A stretch of DNA of 64,000 bases, from NCBI GenBank assembly GCA_020832285.1, contig JAFIFB010000024.1:62001-126000 (forward strand). The letters run 5' to 3'. The translations under genes and the position numbers were made by a program. Of the stretch, positions 17,591 through 25,711 are shown one piece after another (within the stretch, counting starts at the first letter, position 1; each line of letters begins with the position of its first letter). The notes below the pieces were generated by a model, which was not told the DNA's origin, made no database searches, and worked only from the letters and a program-made list of their open reading frames with translations. The DNA comes from Balneolaceae bacterium. GTDB taxonomy: Bacteria; Bacteroidota; Rhodothermia; Balneolales; Balneolaceae.

Positions 17591-19024
17591 ATGAGCAGAT
17601 CTGATATCGGAGTTTACGGACTTGGCGTGATGGGACGAAACCTTGCCCTGAACTTTGAGGATAAAGGAAATAGCGTGTCTGTATATAATCGCAGGACCGA
17701 AGGTGAAGAAACCGTCACAAATGATTTCCTTTCAGATGAAGGAAAGGGAAAAAACTTCAGTGGCCATGAAGATGTGAGATCGTTTGTTACTTCACTCAGC
17801 ATTCCGCGCAAAATCCTACTGATGGTAAAAGCAGGAAAACCGGTTGACCTTGTAATTGAAGAGCTCCTCCCTTTCCTCGATAACGGTGACATCCTTATTG
17901 ACGGAGGCAACTCCAACTATAGTGACACGAATCGCCGGGTTGAAAAGCTGGCTGCACGCAACATTCGATTTGTGGGTATGGGGGTTTCGGGTGGTGAAGA
18001 AGGAGCACGCCTCGGCCCTTCGATGATGCCGGGTGGAAACCCCGATTCCTGGAAAGATATTCGCTCCATTCTTGAACCGGCAGCCGCACGCGCTTTCGAT
18101 GAATCCCCGTGCTGTACATGGATTGGCAGCGGTGGTGCTGGCCACTTTGTAAAAATGGTGCACAACGGCATCGAATACGCTGATATGCAGATCATTGCAG
18201 AGGCTTATCACCTGATGAAACTCGTTCTTGGAATGAACTCTGAAGAGATATCCAAACAATTCAGAAAGTGGAATAAATCGAAACTTAACAGCTATCTGTT
18301 TGAAATTACAGGTGATATTCTCGCGGTAGAAGATGAATCCGGAATGCCGCTTACAGATAAGATTTTAGACAGCGCCGGGCAAAAAGGAACCGGGAAATGG
18401 ACTGCCATTACCGCTCTTGAACTGGGAGTACCCCTTCCAGGTATCGCACAGTCGGTGTTTTCAAGATTTGCATCTTCATATAAGGAGTTGCGATCAGCTA
18501 TCGCAGCCAGACACGACAAAAGTTATAAAAAAACCGGCTTTAACCGTTCAGAGTTTCTCCCGGCCCTCGCCGACGCTCTGCTTGCCTCTCGTATGGTTTC
18601 CTATGCTGAAGGTTTTCACCTGATTCAGACCAAATCGGATGAAGCCGGCTGGAAGATCAGCCCGGGAGAAGTGGCCAGGATCTGGCAAGGTGGTTGCATT
18701 ATCCGGTCGAAACTGCTGAACGATATCACCGGGGCTTTCCGCCAGGAGCCGGGTCTTTCTCACCTCTTCCTCTCCGAAAGTTACTACAGCAAACTTGCCG
18801 CCCTACAGGATGGATGGAGACAGATCATAACAGAAGCGGTGAAAACTGGCACTCCCGCCCCAAATATAATGGCCTCACTATCTCTCTTCGACACTATGCG
18901 TTATGAGAAACTTCCGGCCAACATCATTCAGGCGCAGCGTGACTATTTTGGCGCCCACACTTACGAGCGAACCGACAGGCCCCGGGGAGAGTTTTTTCAT
19001 ACAGACTGGAAAAATATATCCTGA
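17591..19024 (+). CDS. gnd: 6-phosphogluconate dehydrogenase, decarboxylating
   Basis: A 477-residue enzyme that converts 6-phosphogluconate to ribulose 5-phosphate and CO2 with NADP+. The Rossmann start 'GVYGLGVMGRNLALN' lies at residues 6-20, 'DGGNSNYSDT' near 98, the signature 'GMGVSGGEEGARLGPSMMPGG' around 128-148 and the catalytic lysine/asparagine in 'HFVKMVHNGIEYADMQ' near 186. The all-helical dimer domain contains 'TGKWTAITALELGVPLP'. Length and motifs fit the long dimeric type. It is the next step after gluconokinase in the pathway. Confidence 0.95.
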   Translation: MSRSDIGVYGLGVMGRNLALNFEDKGNSVSVYNRRTEGEETVTNDFLSDEGKGKNFSGHEDVRSFVTSLSIPRKILLMVKAGKPVDLVIEELLPFLDNGDILIDGGNSNYSDTNRRVEKLAARNIRFVGMGVSGGEEGARLGPSMMPGGNPDSWKDIRSILEPAAARAFDESPCCTWIGSGGAGHFVKMVHNGIEYADMQIIAEAYHLMKLVLGMNSEEISKQFRKWNKSKLNSYLFEITGDILAVEDESGMPLTDKILDSAGQKGTGKWTAITALELGVPLPGIAQSVFSRFASSYKELRSAIAARHDKSYKKTGFNRSEFLPALADALLASRMVSYAEGFHLIQTKSDEAGWKISPGEVARIWQGGCIIRSKLLNDITGAFRQEPGLSHLFLSESYYSKLAALQDGWRQIITEAVKTGTPAPNIMASLSLFDTMRYEKLPANIIQAQRDYFGAHTYERTDRPRGEFFHTDWKNIS

Positions 19025-19151
19025 AATTTGTCGAATAGATCCGCCTCCACCCGGCATGATCTTCAAATTCCTGGAATAAGGCAGAAGTTCCAATTGTTAT
19101 ACAACATCTCCATCTTCGTACAGCCAAAAAAGATGAAGGGCCAAAGGTATT

Positions 19152-19841
19152 CTATAAAACCAGGAGCTTTTCCCTCTCCATCCAATCCGGCAGAAAGTGG
19201 TCCATCAAACGGTAAAACCTTTTACTGTGCAGACGTTCCAGCAGATGAACCATTTCATGAACAACAATAAATTCCAGGCAAACGGGATCTTTTTTGGCAA
19301 GTTCCAGGTTAAGCCAGATACGCTTGTCACGGATATTGCAAGTACCTCATCGAGTTCTCATTCTCTTCACCCCGAATTCATTCACCGTTACACCCATTAC
19401 CGGTTCCCACTTTGAAATCAACAAGGGAATTTCACGCTTCAATTCAGCGCGATACCACTCTTGAAGCAGTTTTTTACGGTGATGGATTTTAGTTCCCGCT
19501 TTCACCCAAAGATCCAATGTATCATTGCCATTCAGAAACACCCGCTGGCCATTTTCGGAGTGAATAACCCTCAATTTCTTTTCTACTCCCCATACCGGGT
19601 GCTTTTCTCCGGTTATTAATTTATTTATTTCACATCTTTTTTGATGTTTGCCCCGATCAAGATGTTTTTTGATCCATGAAATTTTTTCGGTGGCAAAATC
19701 GATGACTTTAGCCGGTTTGGTTCGGTACGGGCATGAAATTGCCACTTTACCATCGGCCGGATACACACGCAGGTTAATATTTTTTATATCTTTCCGGGCA
19801 ACATCAATTGTGATGCCCGCAACAGTCAACCTGGATTTCAT
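19152..19841 (-). pseudogene. YgjP/M48-type metallopeptidase gene interrupted by an in-frame TGA
   Basis: The minus strand encodes a DUF45/YgjP-like metal-dependent hydrolase (about 229 codons). The first 164 codons (19841-19350) run from 'MKSRLTVAGITIDVARKD' to 'VKRMRTR'. Then a TGA at 19347-19349 stands where the family has the tryptophan of 'R-W-G-S-C'. After it the same frame continues without break: 'GTCNIRDKRIWLNLELA', then 'FIVVHEMVHLLERLHSKRFY' with the HExxH zinc site, and ends at TAG 19152. One base change (TGG to TGA) explains it. The product would lack the active site unless the TGA is read through. Either a recent nonsense mutation or a sequencing error is likely. Confidence 0.85.
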
Positions 19842-20041
19842 GAAAGTTGTGACGTTTCTGATCAGAGAAAATAAGTTCTGTGAAGATAAAAGACAGACGT
19901 AGCAATATCACCATTATTTTTATCCTTTCATCAATCTAAGGACAATATCAGGCATTCATTCAAGTAGAAAAAAGCAGGCTGTATTTAGGTATCAATTTTG
20001 GATATTTTAACACGTTAATGTTTAAAGATAAAAAATTATAA

Positions 20042-21202
20042 ATGGATACTGTTTACTTTGATAATGCCGCCACCACCCGAGTGGATGAACGGGTATTGGA
20101 AGCTATGCTCCCCTACTTTACCCAGCAGTATGGGAATGCGAACTCTGCACATCAACTGGGCCGGATGTCCAAAGTGGCAATTGAAGATGCACGGGAAGAG
20201 ATCGCTCATTTAATCGGGGCTGAACCCTCGGAAATTATTTTTACCAGCGGCGGCACCGAAAGCGATAACGCCATCATCAAGGGAACGATTGCTGCCACAC
20301 GTAAAAAAGAGATTATCACCTCACCCATTGAACATCACGCAGTAATCCATCCATCCGAATCCCTTAAATTACAAGGTGTTAGAATCACCTATCTTCAGCC
20401 TGATTCAGACGGAATCATTCAGCCCGAACAAGTTGCCGAAGCCATTTCAGACGATACCGCCATTGTGAGCCTGATGCATGTAAACAACGAAATCGGATCT
20501 GTCAATCCGATCAAAGAGATTGCAGATGTATGCCGGGAGCGGAAAGTGGTGTTCCACTCCGACACCGTGCAGAGTGTGGGCAAAATTCCGGTAAATGTGA
20601 AAGAACTCGGCCTGGATGCACTAAGTATCAGCGCTCACAAAATTTACGGACCCAAAGGAATTGGTGTGCTCTATGTGAAAAACGGCACTCCGTGGATTCC
20701 CTGGCTTCAGGGTGGTTCACAAGAGCGGCGTCGGCGTGGAGGAACTTCTAATGTTGCAGGTATTGCAGGCCTCACTGCCGCAATCAGGCTGGCTGTCAAC
20801 GAAATGGATCAGCACAGGGAACTCTTCAACCATCTTCGGAAAACAACAGTAAGCGAACTTGAAAAACGATTTGGCGGGCGCTTCCAGATCAACGGCCCGC
20901 AAACAGGCGGGGTTCCCAACATACTGAACATCGGCTTCATTACTGAGGTTGAGCACGGACTGGACGGTGAAATGCTGTTGCTTAACCTGGATATTGACGG
21001 AGTTTGTGTATCCAACGGTTCGGCTTGCACATCCGGTGCGATGGAACCTTCACATGTGCTGCAGGGAATTGGTGTTCCTGAGCCGATTGCACGCTCAAGT
21101 ATCCGGGTAAGTTTCGGCAAACAAAACAGCGTTGAAGATGTTCAATTTTTTGTTGACAAACTCGAAAGAATTATTGAACGTATGATGGTTGCGGCATCCT
21201 GA
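20042..21202 (+). CDS. Cysteine desulfurase, NifS/IscS-like
   Basis: A 386-residue PLP enzyme that takes sulfur from cysteine for Fe-S cluster or thiolated tRNA synthesis. Motifs: 'VYFDNAATTRVD' at the start, 'FTSGGTESDNAIIKG', 'SPIEHHAVIHP' with the PLP-stacking histidine, 'HVNNEIGSVNPI', the PLP lysine K200 in 'SAHKIYGPKGIGVL', and the catalytic cysteine C329 in 'GSACTSGAMEPSH'. The short loop around the cysteine is of the group I (IscS/NifS) kind. No iscU, iscR or mnmA gene is adjacent in this window. Confidence 0.93.
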   Translation: MDTVYFDNAATTRVDERVLEAMLPYFTQQYGNANSAHQLGRMSKVAIEDAREEIAHLIGAEPSEIIFTSGGTESDNAIIKGTIAATRKKEIITSPIEHHAVIHPSESLKLQGVRITYLQPDSDGIIQPEQVAEAISDDTAIVSLMHVNNEIGSVNPIKEIADVCRERKVVFHSDTVQSVGKIPVNVKELGLDALSISAHKIYGPKGIGVLYVKNGTPWIPWLQGGSQERRRRGGTSNVAGIAGLTAAIRLAVNEMDQHRELFNHLRKTTVSELEKRFGGRFQINGPQTGGVPNILNIGFITEVEHGLDGEMLLLNLDIDGVCVSNGSACTSGAMEPSHVLQGIGVPEPIARSSIRVSFGKQNSVEDVQFFVDKLERIIERMMVAAS

Positions 21203-21281
21203 TACTGAAAGATGCATGCTTCTGGTGAAAAACCGGAAACACAAGTTTACAATCAAAACATTAGAATTAAATTTCAGGAAA

Positions 21282-21935
21282 ATGGGTAAAAAAATAGCAT
21301 TAGGTTGTTTAGGGGTATTTGCAGTAGTGGTGATCGGCGGCGGATTTTTTGCATATCAGTACGTTGCCAAACCGATGATGGGAAGTATCTCTGCACTTGA
21401 AAACATCCATGAAAAAAACACACAAATTTCGAATCAGTCATCTTACACTCCTCCGGCGAATAGAGAACTGGAAGAAGCTCAGGTTGAACGCTTTGTGAAT
21501 GTCCAGCGGGAAATTCGCGAAGGGCTTGAAAATGTACTTGCCGAATTCCAGGATAAATATGAAGACCTTGGCGAGGAATGGGAAGAACGTGATCCCTCCA
21601 TTCGCGAAATGATGAATGTTTGGGGTGATCTTGTGGGTATGTATTCCGGTGCCAAACAGGTTCAGGTGGATGCTCTAAACAACGCCAATTTTTCGCTTGA
21701 GGAGTACCGCTACGTTCAGCAATCTTTTTACCAGGCGCTTGGGGTAGAACTCTTTTCTTACAATATTGACCAGATTGCAAAAGCAGCATCTGAAGGTAAT
21801 TTTGATTTCGATATGGAACAGTTTGAAGAAACCCAGCGGCAGATGGACGAAGTGCCTCAAAGAAACAGAGATTTAGTAGCCCCCTACGCCGATTCGGCCG
21901 AAGATTGGGTGGTATTTGCTTGGTGGGGACTGTAA
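21282..21935 (+). CDS. Hypothetical membrane-anchored coiled-coil protein
   Basis: A 217-residue protein if it starts at 21282, where ATG follows a CAGGAAA ribosome-binding-like site; a longer frame from 21189 overlaps the previous gene and lacks such a site. A single helix (about residues 4-27, 'IALGCLGVFAVVVIGGGFF') anchors it, and the rest is mostly helical and charged, with many Glu/Gln ('REIREGLENVLAEFQDKYEDLGEEWEE'). It ends with the aromatic 'DWVVFAWWGL'. I do not recognise the family. The LOG-family gene follows after 10 bases, so the two are probably co-transcribed. Confidence 0.7.
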   Translation: MGKKIALGCLGVFAVVVIGGGFFAYQYVAKPMMGSISALENIHEKNTQISNQSSYTPPANRELEEAQVERFVNVQREIREGLENVLAEFQDKYEDLGEEWEERDPSIREMMNVWGDLVGMYSGAKQVQVDALNNANFSLEEYRYVQQSFYQALGVELFSYNIDQIAKAASEGNFDFDMEQFEETQRQMDEVPQRNRDLVAPYADSAEDWVVFAWWGL

Positions 21936-21945
21936 AATTTATAAA

Positions 21946-22494
21946 ATGAACATCTGTGTTTACTGTGGTTCATCACCGGGCAATGATACTGATATTCTTG
22001 AGCATGCCGAACAGTTTGGGCGTTTAATGGCAAAAAACGGCCACCGGCTAATTTACGGTGGAGCCTCGATTGGTGTGATGGGAGTTCTTGCCAATGCTGT
22101 GATGAATCACGGCGGTGAAGTTATCGGGGTGATCCCGGCGAACCTGTTTCGCAAGGAGGTGGGCCATACGGGCATCACCCGGCTTATCACGGTAAACGAT
22201 ATGCACGAACGGAAATCAACCATGGCCGAACTGGCCGATGCATTTGTAGCACTGCCCGGCGGCTTTGGCACCCTTGAAGAGCTGTTCGAAATCATTACCT
22301 GGAACCAGATCGGTATTCTCAGCAAACCCGTCACCCTATTCAATCCCAACGGTTTCTACGAACACCTCATAAAAATGATCGATCATGCGGCTGACACTGG
22401 CTTCATCAAACCCCGCAGCCGACGTATACTCAATGTGGCCAAAACCCTGGATGAGTGCTTCAAATATAGCACCTTATCAAATCCCGAAAGTTGA
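21946..22494 (+). CDS. LOG-family phosphoribohydrolase (TIGR00730-like)
   Basis: A 182-residue Rossmann-fold protein of the LOG/YvdD family, whose members release free base from nucleoside 5'-monophosphates such as cytokinin ribotides. Start chosen at the ATG at 21946, because 'MNICVYCGSSPGND' is the usual beginning. Key motifs are 'YGGASIGVMG' and the signature 'PGGFGTLEELFEIITWNQIG' near residues 102-121. In bacteria without cytokinin signalling the true substrate is often a damaged or signalling nucleotide; nothing here decides that. Confidence 0.9.
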   Translation: MNICVYCGSSPGNDTDILEHAEQFGRLMAKNGHRLIYGGASIGVMGVLANAVMNHGGEVIGVIPANLFRKEVGHTGITRLITVNDMHERKSTMAELADAFVALPGGFGTLEELFEIITWNQIGILSKPVTLFNPNGFYEHLIKMIDHAADTGFIKPRSRRILNVAKTLDECFKYSTLSNPES

Positions 22495-22716
22495 CCAACG
22501 AAACCAAATTCCGTTGTAAACAAGGCTCTTTTACAGGCTACTCTTCGTTGAATGTTGAATTTAAAACGGTTTTCCTGTGCTTAGGAAAAAATCTCTTTTT
22601 AAAAGATCCGGGATAACGTTCATCATTTTCCGGAAGGAATGGAATCACACCTCATTCAGGTTCTTTTAGAAGATCTGTAATTCATTTTCGTTGTCACACG
22701 CTCAGTACTTTTTTTT

Positions 22717-23607
22717 ATGCTCCGCGAAATCAATCATTTTATTCTCCACCTGCGACTTCACTACCAGTTTTTTATTCTGAGCGGCGGTTATCTGCTGGGC
22801 GGTTTATTGTCACAGGAGATGAACACCACACAATACTGGCTTCAGTTTTTCAATGTTCACGTTCTACTTTTCGGGGGTGCTACGGCTTACAACTCATGGT
22901 GGGATAAGGATGAAGGGCCCATCGGCGGGCTGAAAAACCCTCCGAAGATGACTCCGTGGATGCATCCTGTTTCCATGCTGATGATGTTCGCCGGGCTGGG
23001 CTGGGCTTTTATGATCGGATTGAGTTACACCGCTGTATTTGGTATCAGTCTGCTGCTTTTCTGGCTCTATTCAACACCTCATGCCCGCTGGAAAGGCAAT
23101 CCACATCTAAGCCTTCTGGCTATTGCGGTCAGCACCGGGTTTAATTCGGTTTTGCTTGGTTTTGGTGCCGCCGGAGGAGTGATTTCCGCATTAATAATAG
23201 TCTGTTCTGCTGGTGCATCCCTTATTTTGCTCAGCCTTTATCCTGTTTCACAAATTTACCAGTCCGAAGAAGACGGAAAGCGGGGAGATCAGACTTTTTT
23301 CCTGGAGTATGGACAGAATGCAGTGAAAATATTTTTCAGATTCAGTTTTATCGGCGGTCTCCTGATTCTGTGCACAGGTTTGTACATGGTGTATCCGGTT
23401 CCCGCAATTTTTCTCTTCATAACTGGTTTATTATCATATCTTATCTTAAACCATTTCGTTACCCATTTGCGGGGAGAACAAAAAGAGTACAAAAACGTGA
23501 TGAAAATTAAATTCTTTGCATCACTCTCTTTTGTACTTTTTTTGTTGATCTCTAATGCCATCCGGCATGAATGGATCGGAGAAACGATTTTTCGTACCTA
23601 TTTTTAA
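22717..23607 (+). CDS. UbiA-family prenyltransferase-like membrane protein
   Basis: A 296-residue protein with about eight to nine helices. The first aspartate-rich motif of UbiA enzymes reads 'AYNSWWDKDEGPIGG' (about residues 57-71), matching N-x-x-x-D-x-x-x-D, and a second acidic stretch 'QSEEDGKRGDQTFF' (about 183-196) sits where the second motif is expected. Family members join an isoprenoid chain to an aromatic or other acceptor (quinones, heme O, chlorophyll, archaeal lipids). No quinone or heme genes are next to it, so the acceptor is open. Two genes on the same strand follow closely (20 and 49 bases), making a three-gene unit. Confidence 0.78.
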   Translation: MLREINHFILHLRLHYQFFILSGGYLLGGLLSQEMNTTQYWLQFFNVHVLLFGGATAYNSWWDKDEGPIGGLKNPPKMTPWMHPVSMLMMFAGLGWAFMIGLSYTAVFGISLLLFWLYSTPHARWKGNPHLSLLAIAVSTGFNSVLLGFGAAGGVISALIIVCSAGASLILLSLYPVSQIYQSEEDGKRGDQTFFLEYGQNAVKIFFRFSFIGGLLILCTGLYMVYPVPAIFLFITGLLSYLILNHFVTHLRGEQKEYKNVMKIKFFASLSFVLFLLISNAIRHEWIGETIFRTYF

Positions 23608-23627
23608 ATAAGACAAATTTTTTTTAA

Positions 23628-24257
23628 ATGATGACTGAAGTAAAAACCACGGCAATTACCCGAAAAACTCTCGAAAATGCCTTCACATACCAGGAATACA
23701 GAGAATTAACTGATCAACTCCTTGAGCAGGGAAAAACCACCGGGGAAAATCACTCCGAAGTGATGCTGCATTACACTAAAATGAACATACACCGGATGAA
23801 CAGACTTGATAACCGGTCCGAAATCAGTGAGGAGTTGGAGAATCGACTGCAGCAAGCAACCCGGCCGATGATTTGGCTGATCCTTACCGAAGCCTGGTGT
23901 GGAGATGCTGCACAATCTATTCCGGTGATCCAGAAAATGGCTGACCTGAGCAGCAAAATTCAAACCCGATATATCCTTCGGGACGAAAATCTGGAAATTA
24001 TGGACCAGTTTCTCACAGGAGTAAAAAGCCGTTCTATCCCCAAACTTATCTGTCTGGATGCCCGCAACCTTGATATACTGGGCAGCTGGGGGCCACGATC
24101 TGCTGAAAGCCAGGCTCTTTATACTTCACTTCGAAATCAAATAGATCTTTCTTCAAGAGAAACTGCAGAACGCCTTCACAAATGGTATGCCGATGATAAA
24201 ACTGTGAGCCTTCAGGAAGAATTCCTGACTCTGCTGGATGAGTGGGAACATTCTTAG
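23628..24257 (+). CDS. Thioredoxin-like protein with a single active-site cysteine
   Basis: A 209-residue protein of the Bacteroidota thioredoxin-like group. The thioredoxin fold begins with 'PMIWLILTEAWCGDAAQSIPVIQKMA' (key part W-C-G-D-A), where the usual C-x-x-C has lost its second cysteine, and has the cis-proline region 'VKSRSIPKLICLD' about 50 residues later. The N-terminal 75 residues are helical. With one cysteine it cannot work as a standard dithiol reductase; a monothiol role or a structural role is possible. It lies between the UbiA-like gene and an aminotransferase. Confidence 0.75.
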   Translation: MMTEVKTTAITRKTLENAFTYQEYRELTDQLLEQGKTTGENHSEVMLHYTKMNIHRMNRLDNRSEISEELENRLQQATRPMIWLILTEAWCGDAAQSIPVIQKMADLSSKIQTRYILRDENLEIMDQFLTGVKSRSIPKLICLDARNLDILGSWGPRSAESQALYTSLRNQIDLSSRETAERLHKWYADDKTVSLQEEFLTLLDEWEHS

Positions 24258-24306
24258 TTTACTGTCTGGTGATATTTTTCCTTTTTTCCTTACTTTTTAA
24301 AAAAGT

Positions 24307-25503
24307 ATGATGAAACAGCCAGATTCCAAACAATCATTTTTCAGGCATATTGCGCAGACCAGCGATGGACCGATGGGCCTCGAAATCGACCGGGCTGAGG
24401 GTTGTTTTATTTATACCACCGATAGCAGGCGCTATACTGACCTTATTTCGGGAATTGCCGTAAGCAGCCTGGGCCATCGCCATCCCGCCGTACTTGAAGC
24501 AATTCGCCGTCAGCTTGACAAACATCTGCATGTCATGGTATATGGTGAGTTTATCCAGGAACCACAGAGCCGGTTCGCACAGCTCTTGTGTAGTCAGCTC
24601 CCCGGCAACCTTGATCGTGTCTATTTTGTGAACAGCGGCACCGAAGCAACGGAGGGTGCACTTAAGCTGGCAAAAAAATCAACCGGCAGACAAAAACTTG
24701 TCGCTTTTCATAACAGCTACCACGGGGATACGCACGGCTCACTAAGTGTTACCGGCCGCAGTATCTATCGCGATCCTTACAAACCACTGCTGCCGGATGT
24801 ACATTTTCTCGATTTCAATAGTTTTGACGGATTGGATATAATTGATGAATCCACGGCCGCAGTTATCATGGAACCAATCCAGGGAGAGGGCGGCATCATC
24901 CCGGCAGAGAACAACTGGCTCCGCGAAGTACGAAACCGATGTAATGAAACCGGTTCTCTGCTTATTTTTGATGAGATCCAGACCGGCTTTTTTCGCACCG
25001 GACATTTATTCGCATTTGAACACTACGGTATTGTGCCCGACATTCTCTGCCTCGCCAAAGCGATGGGCGGTGGAATGCCGATGGGTGCTTTTGTCTCTTC
25101 ATCCGAAATTTTTAAATCTTTCAAATACGATCCTCCGCTCAACCATGTTACCACATTCGGCGGACATCCGGTAAGTTGTGCGGCGGCTCTCGCCAATCTC
25201 CGGGTTTTACTGTCCGGTTCATTTGCAAAAAAAGCAGAAACGATCGAAATAACAGCGAGGAAAATTCTGACTGGATCCGGAATCACCGAGGTACGGGGAC
25301 GCGGAGCCATGCTCGGTTTGCAGCTAAGAGATGCAGAACTGACTCAAAATGTAGTCAAATCCTGTTTTGAAAAAGGCCTGATTCTTGGCTGGACTCTCCA
25401 CTCAAACACACTCGTTCGCATCGCTCCGCCACTTATCATCGAACAGGAACTTTTAAAAGATTCCTTGCAAATTATTCTCGAAGCGATCAAAGAGCACCAG
25501 TAA
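24307..25503 (+). CDS. Class III PLP-dependent aminotransferase
   Basis: A 398-residue fold-type I enzyme of the acetylornithine / 4-aminobutyrate / diaminobutyrate aminotransferase class. Motifs are 'LISGIAVSSLGHRHPAVLEA', 'VYFVNSGTEATEGALKLAKK', 'HNSYHGDTHGSLSVTG', 'PIQGEGGIIPAENNWL', 'LLIFDEIQTGFFRTG', and the PLP lysine K251 in 'LCLAKAMGGGMPMGAF', followed by 'THVTTFGGHPVSCAA' with small changes. The substrate cannot be set by eye: no arginine-biosynthesis or GABA genes are adjacent. Two start codons in tandem (ATGATG) are possible. Confidence 0.87.
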   Translation: MMKQPDSKQSFFRHIAQTSDGPMGLEIDRAEGCFIYTTDSRRYTDLISGIAVSSLGHRHPAVLEAIRRQLDKHLHVMVYGEFIQEPQSRFAQLLCSQLPGNLDRVYFVNSGTEATEGALKLAKKSTGRQKLVAFHNSYHGDTHGSLSVTGRSIYRDPYKPLLPDVHFLDFNSFDGLDIIDESTAAVIMEPIQGEGGIIPAENNWLREVRNRCNETGSLLIFDEIQTGFFRTGHLFAFEHYGIVPDILCLAKAMGGGMPMGAFVSSSEIFKSFKYDPPLNHVTTFGGHPVSCAAALANLRVLLSGSFAKKAETIEITARKILTGSGITEVRGRGAMLGLQLRDAELTQNVVKSCFEKGLILGWTLHSNTLVRIAPPLIIEQELLKDSLQIILEAIKEHQ

Positions 25504-25711
25504 ATTCCAAATATTATATTCTTCCGGATATTTTAACCAATAAGCACCTGTTCTGAAATATTTTATGATTTTCGATTTCAGGTCTCATATTATAAGAGAA
25601 TTAAAAATCATGAATGTTTTACCTAAAAAAACTGTCCATCCCTGAACTAGTGTCTGAAATCACCCCGATCATCCGTACTCCGCCCCCGGTAATTTTGAAA
25701 TTTGGAACCTG

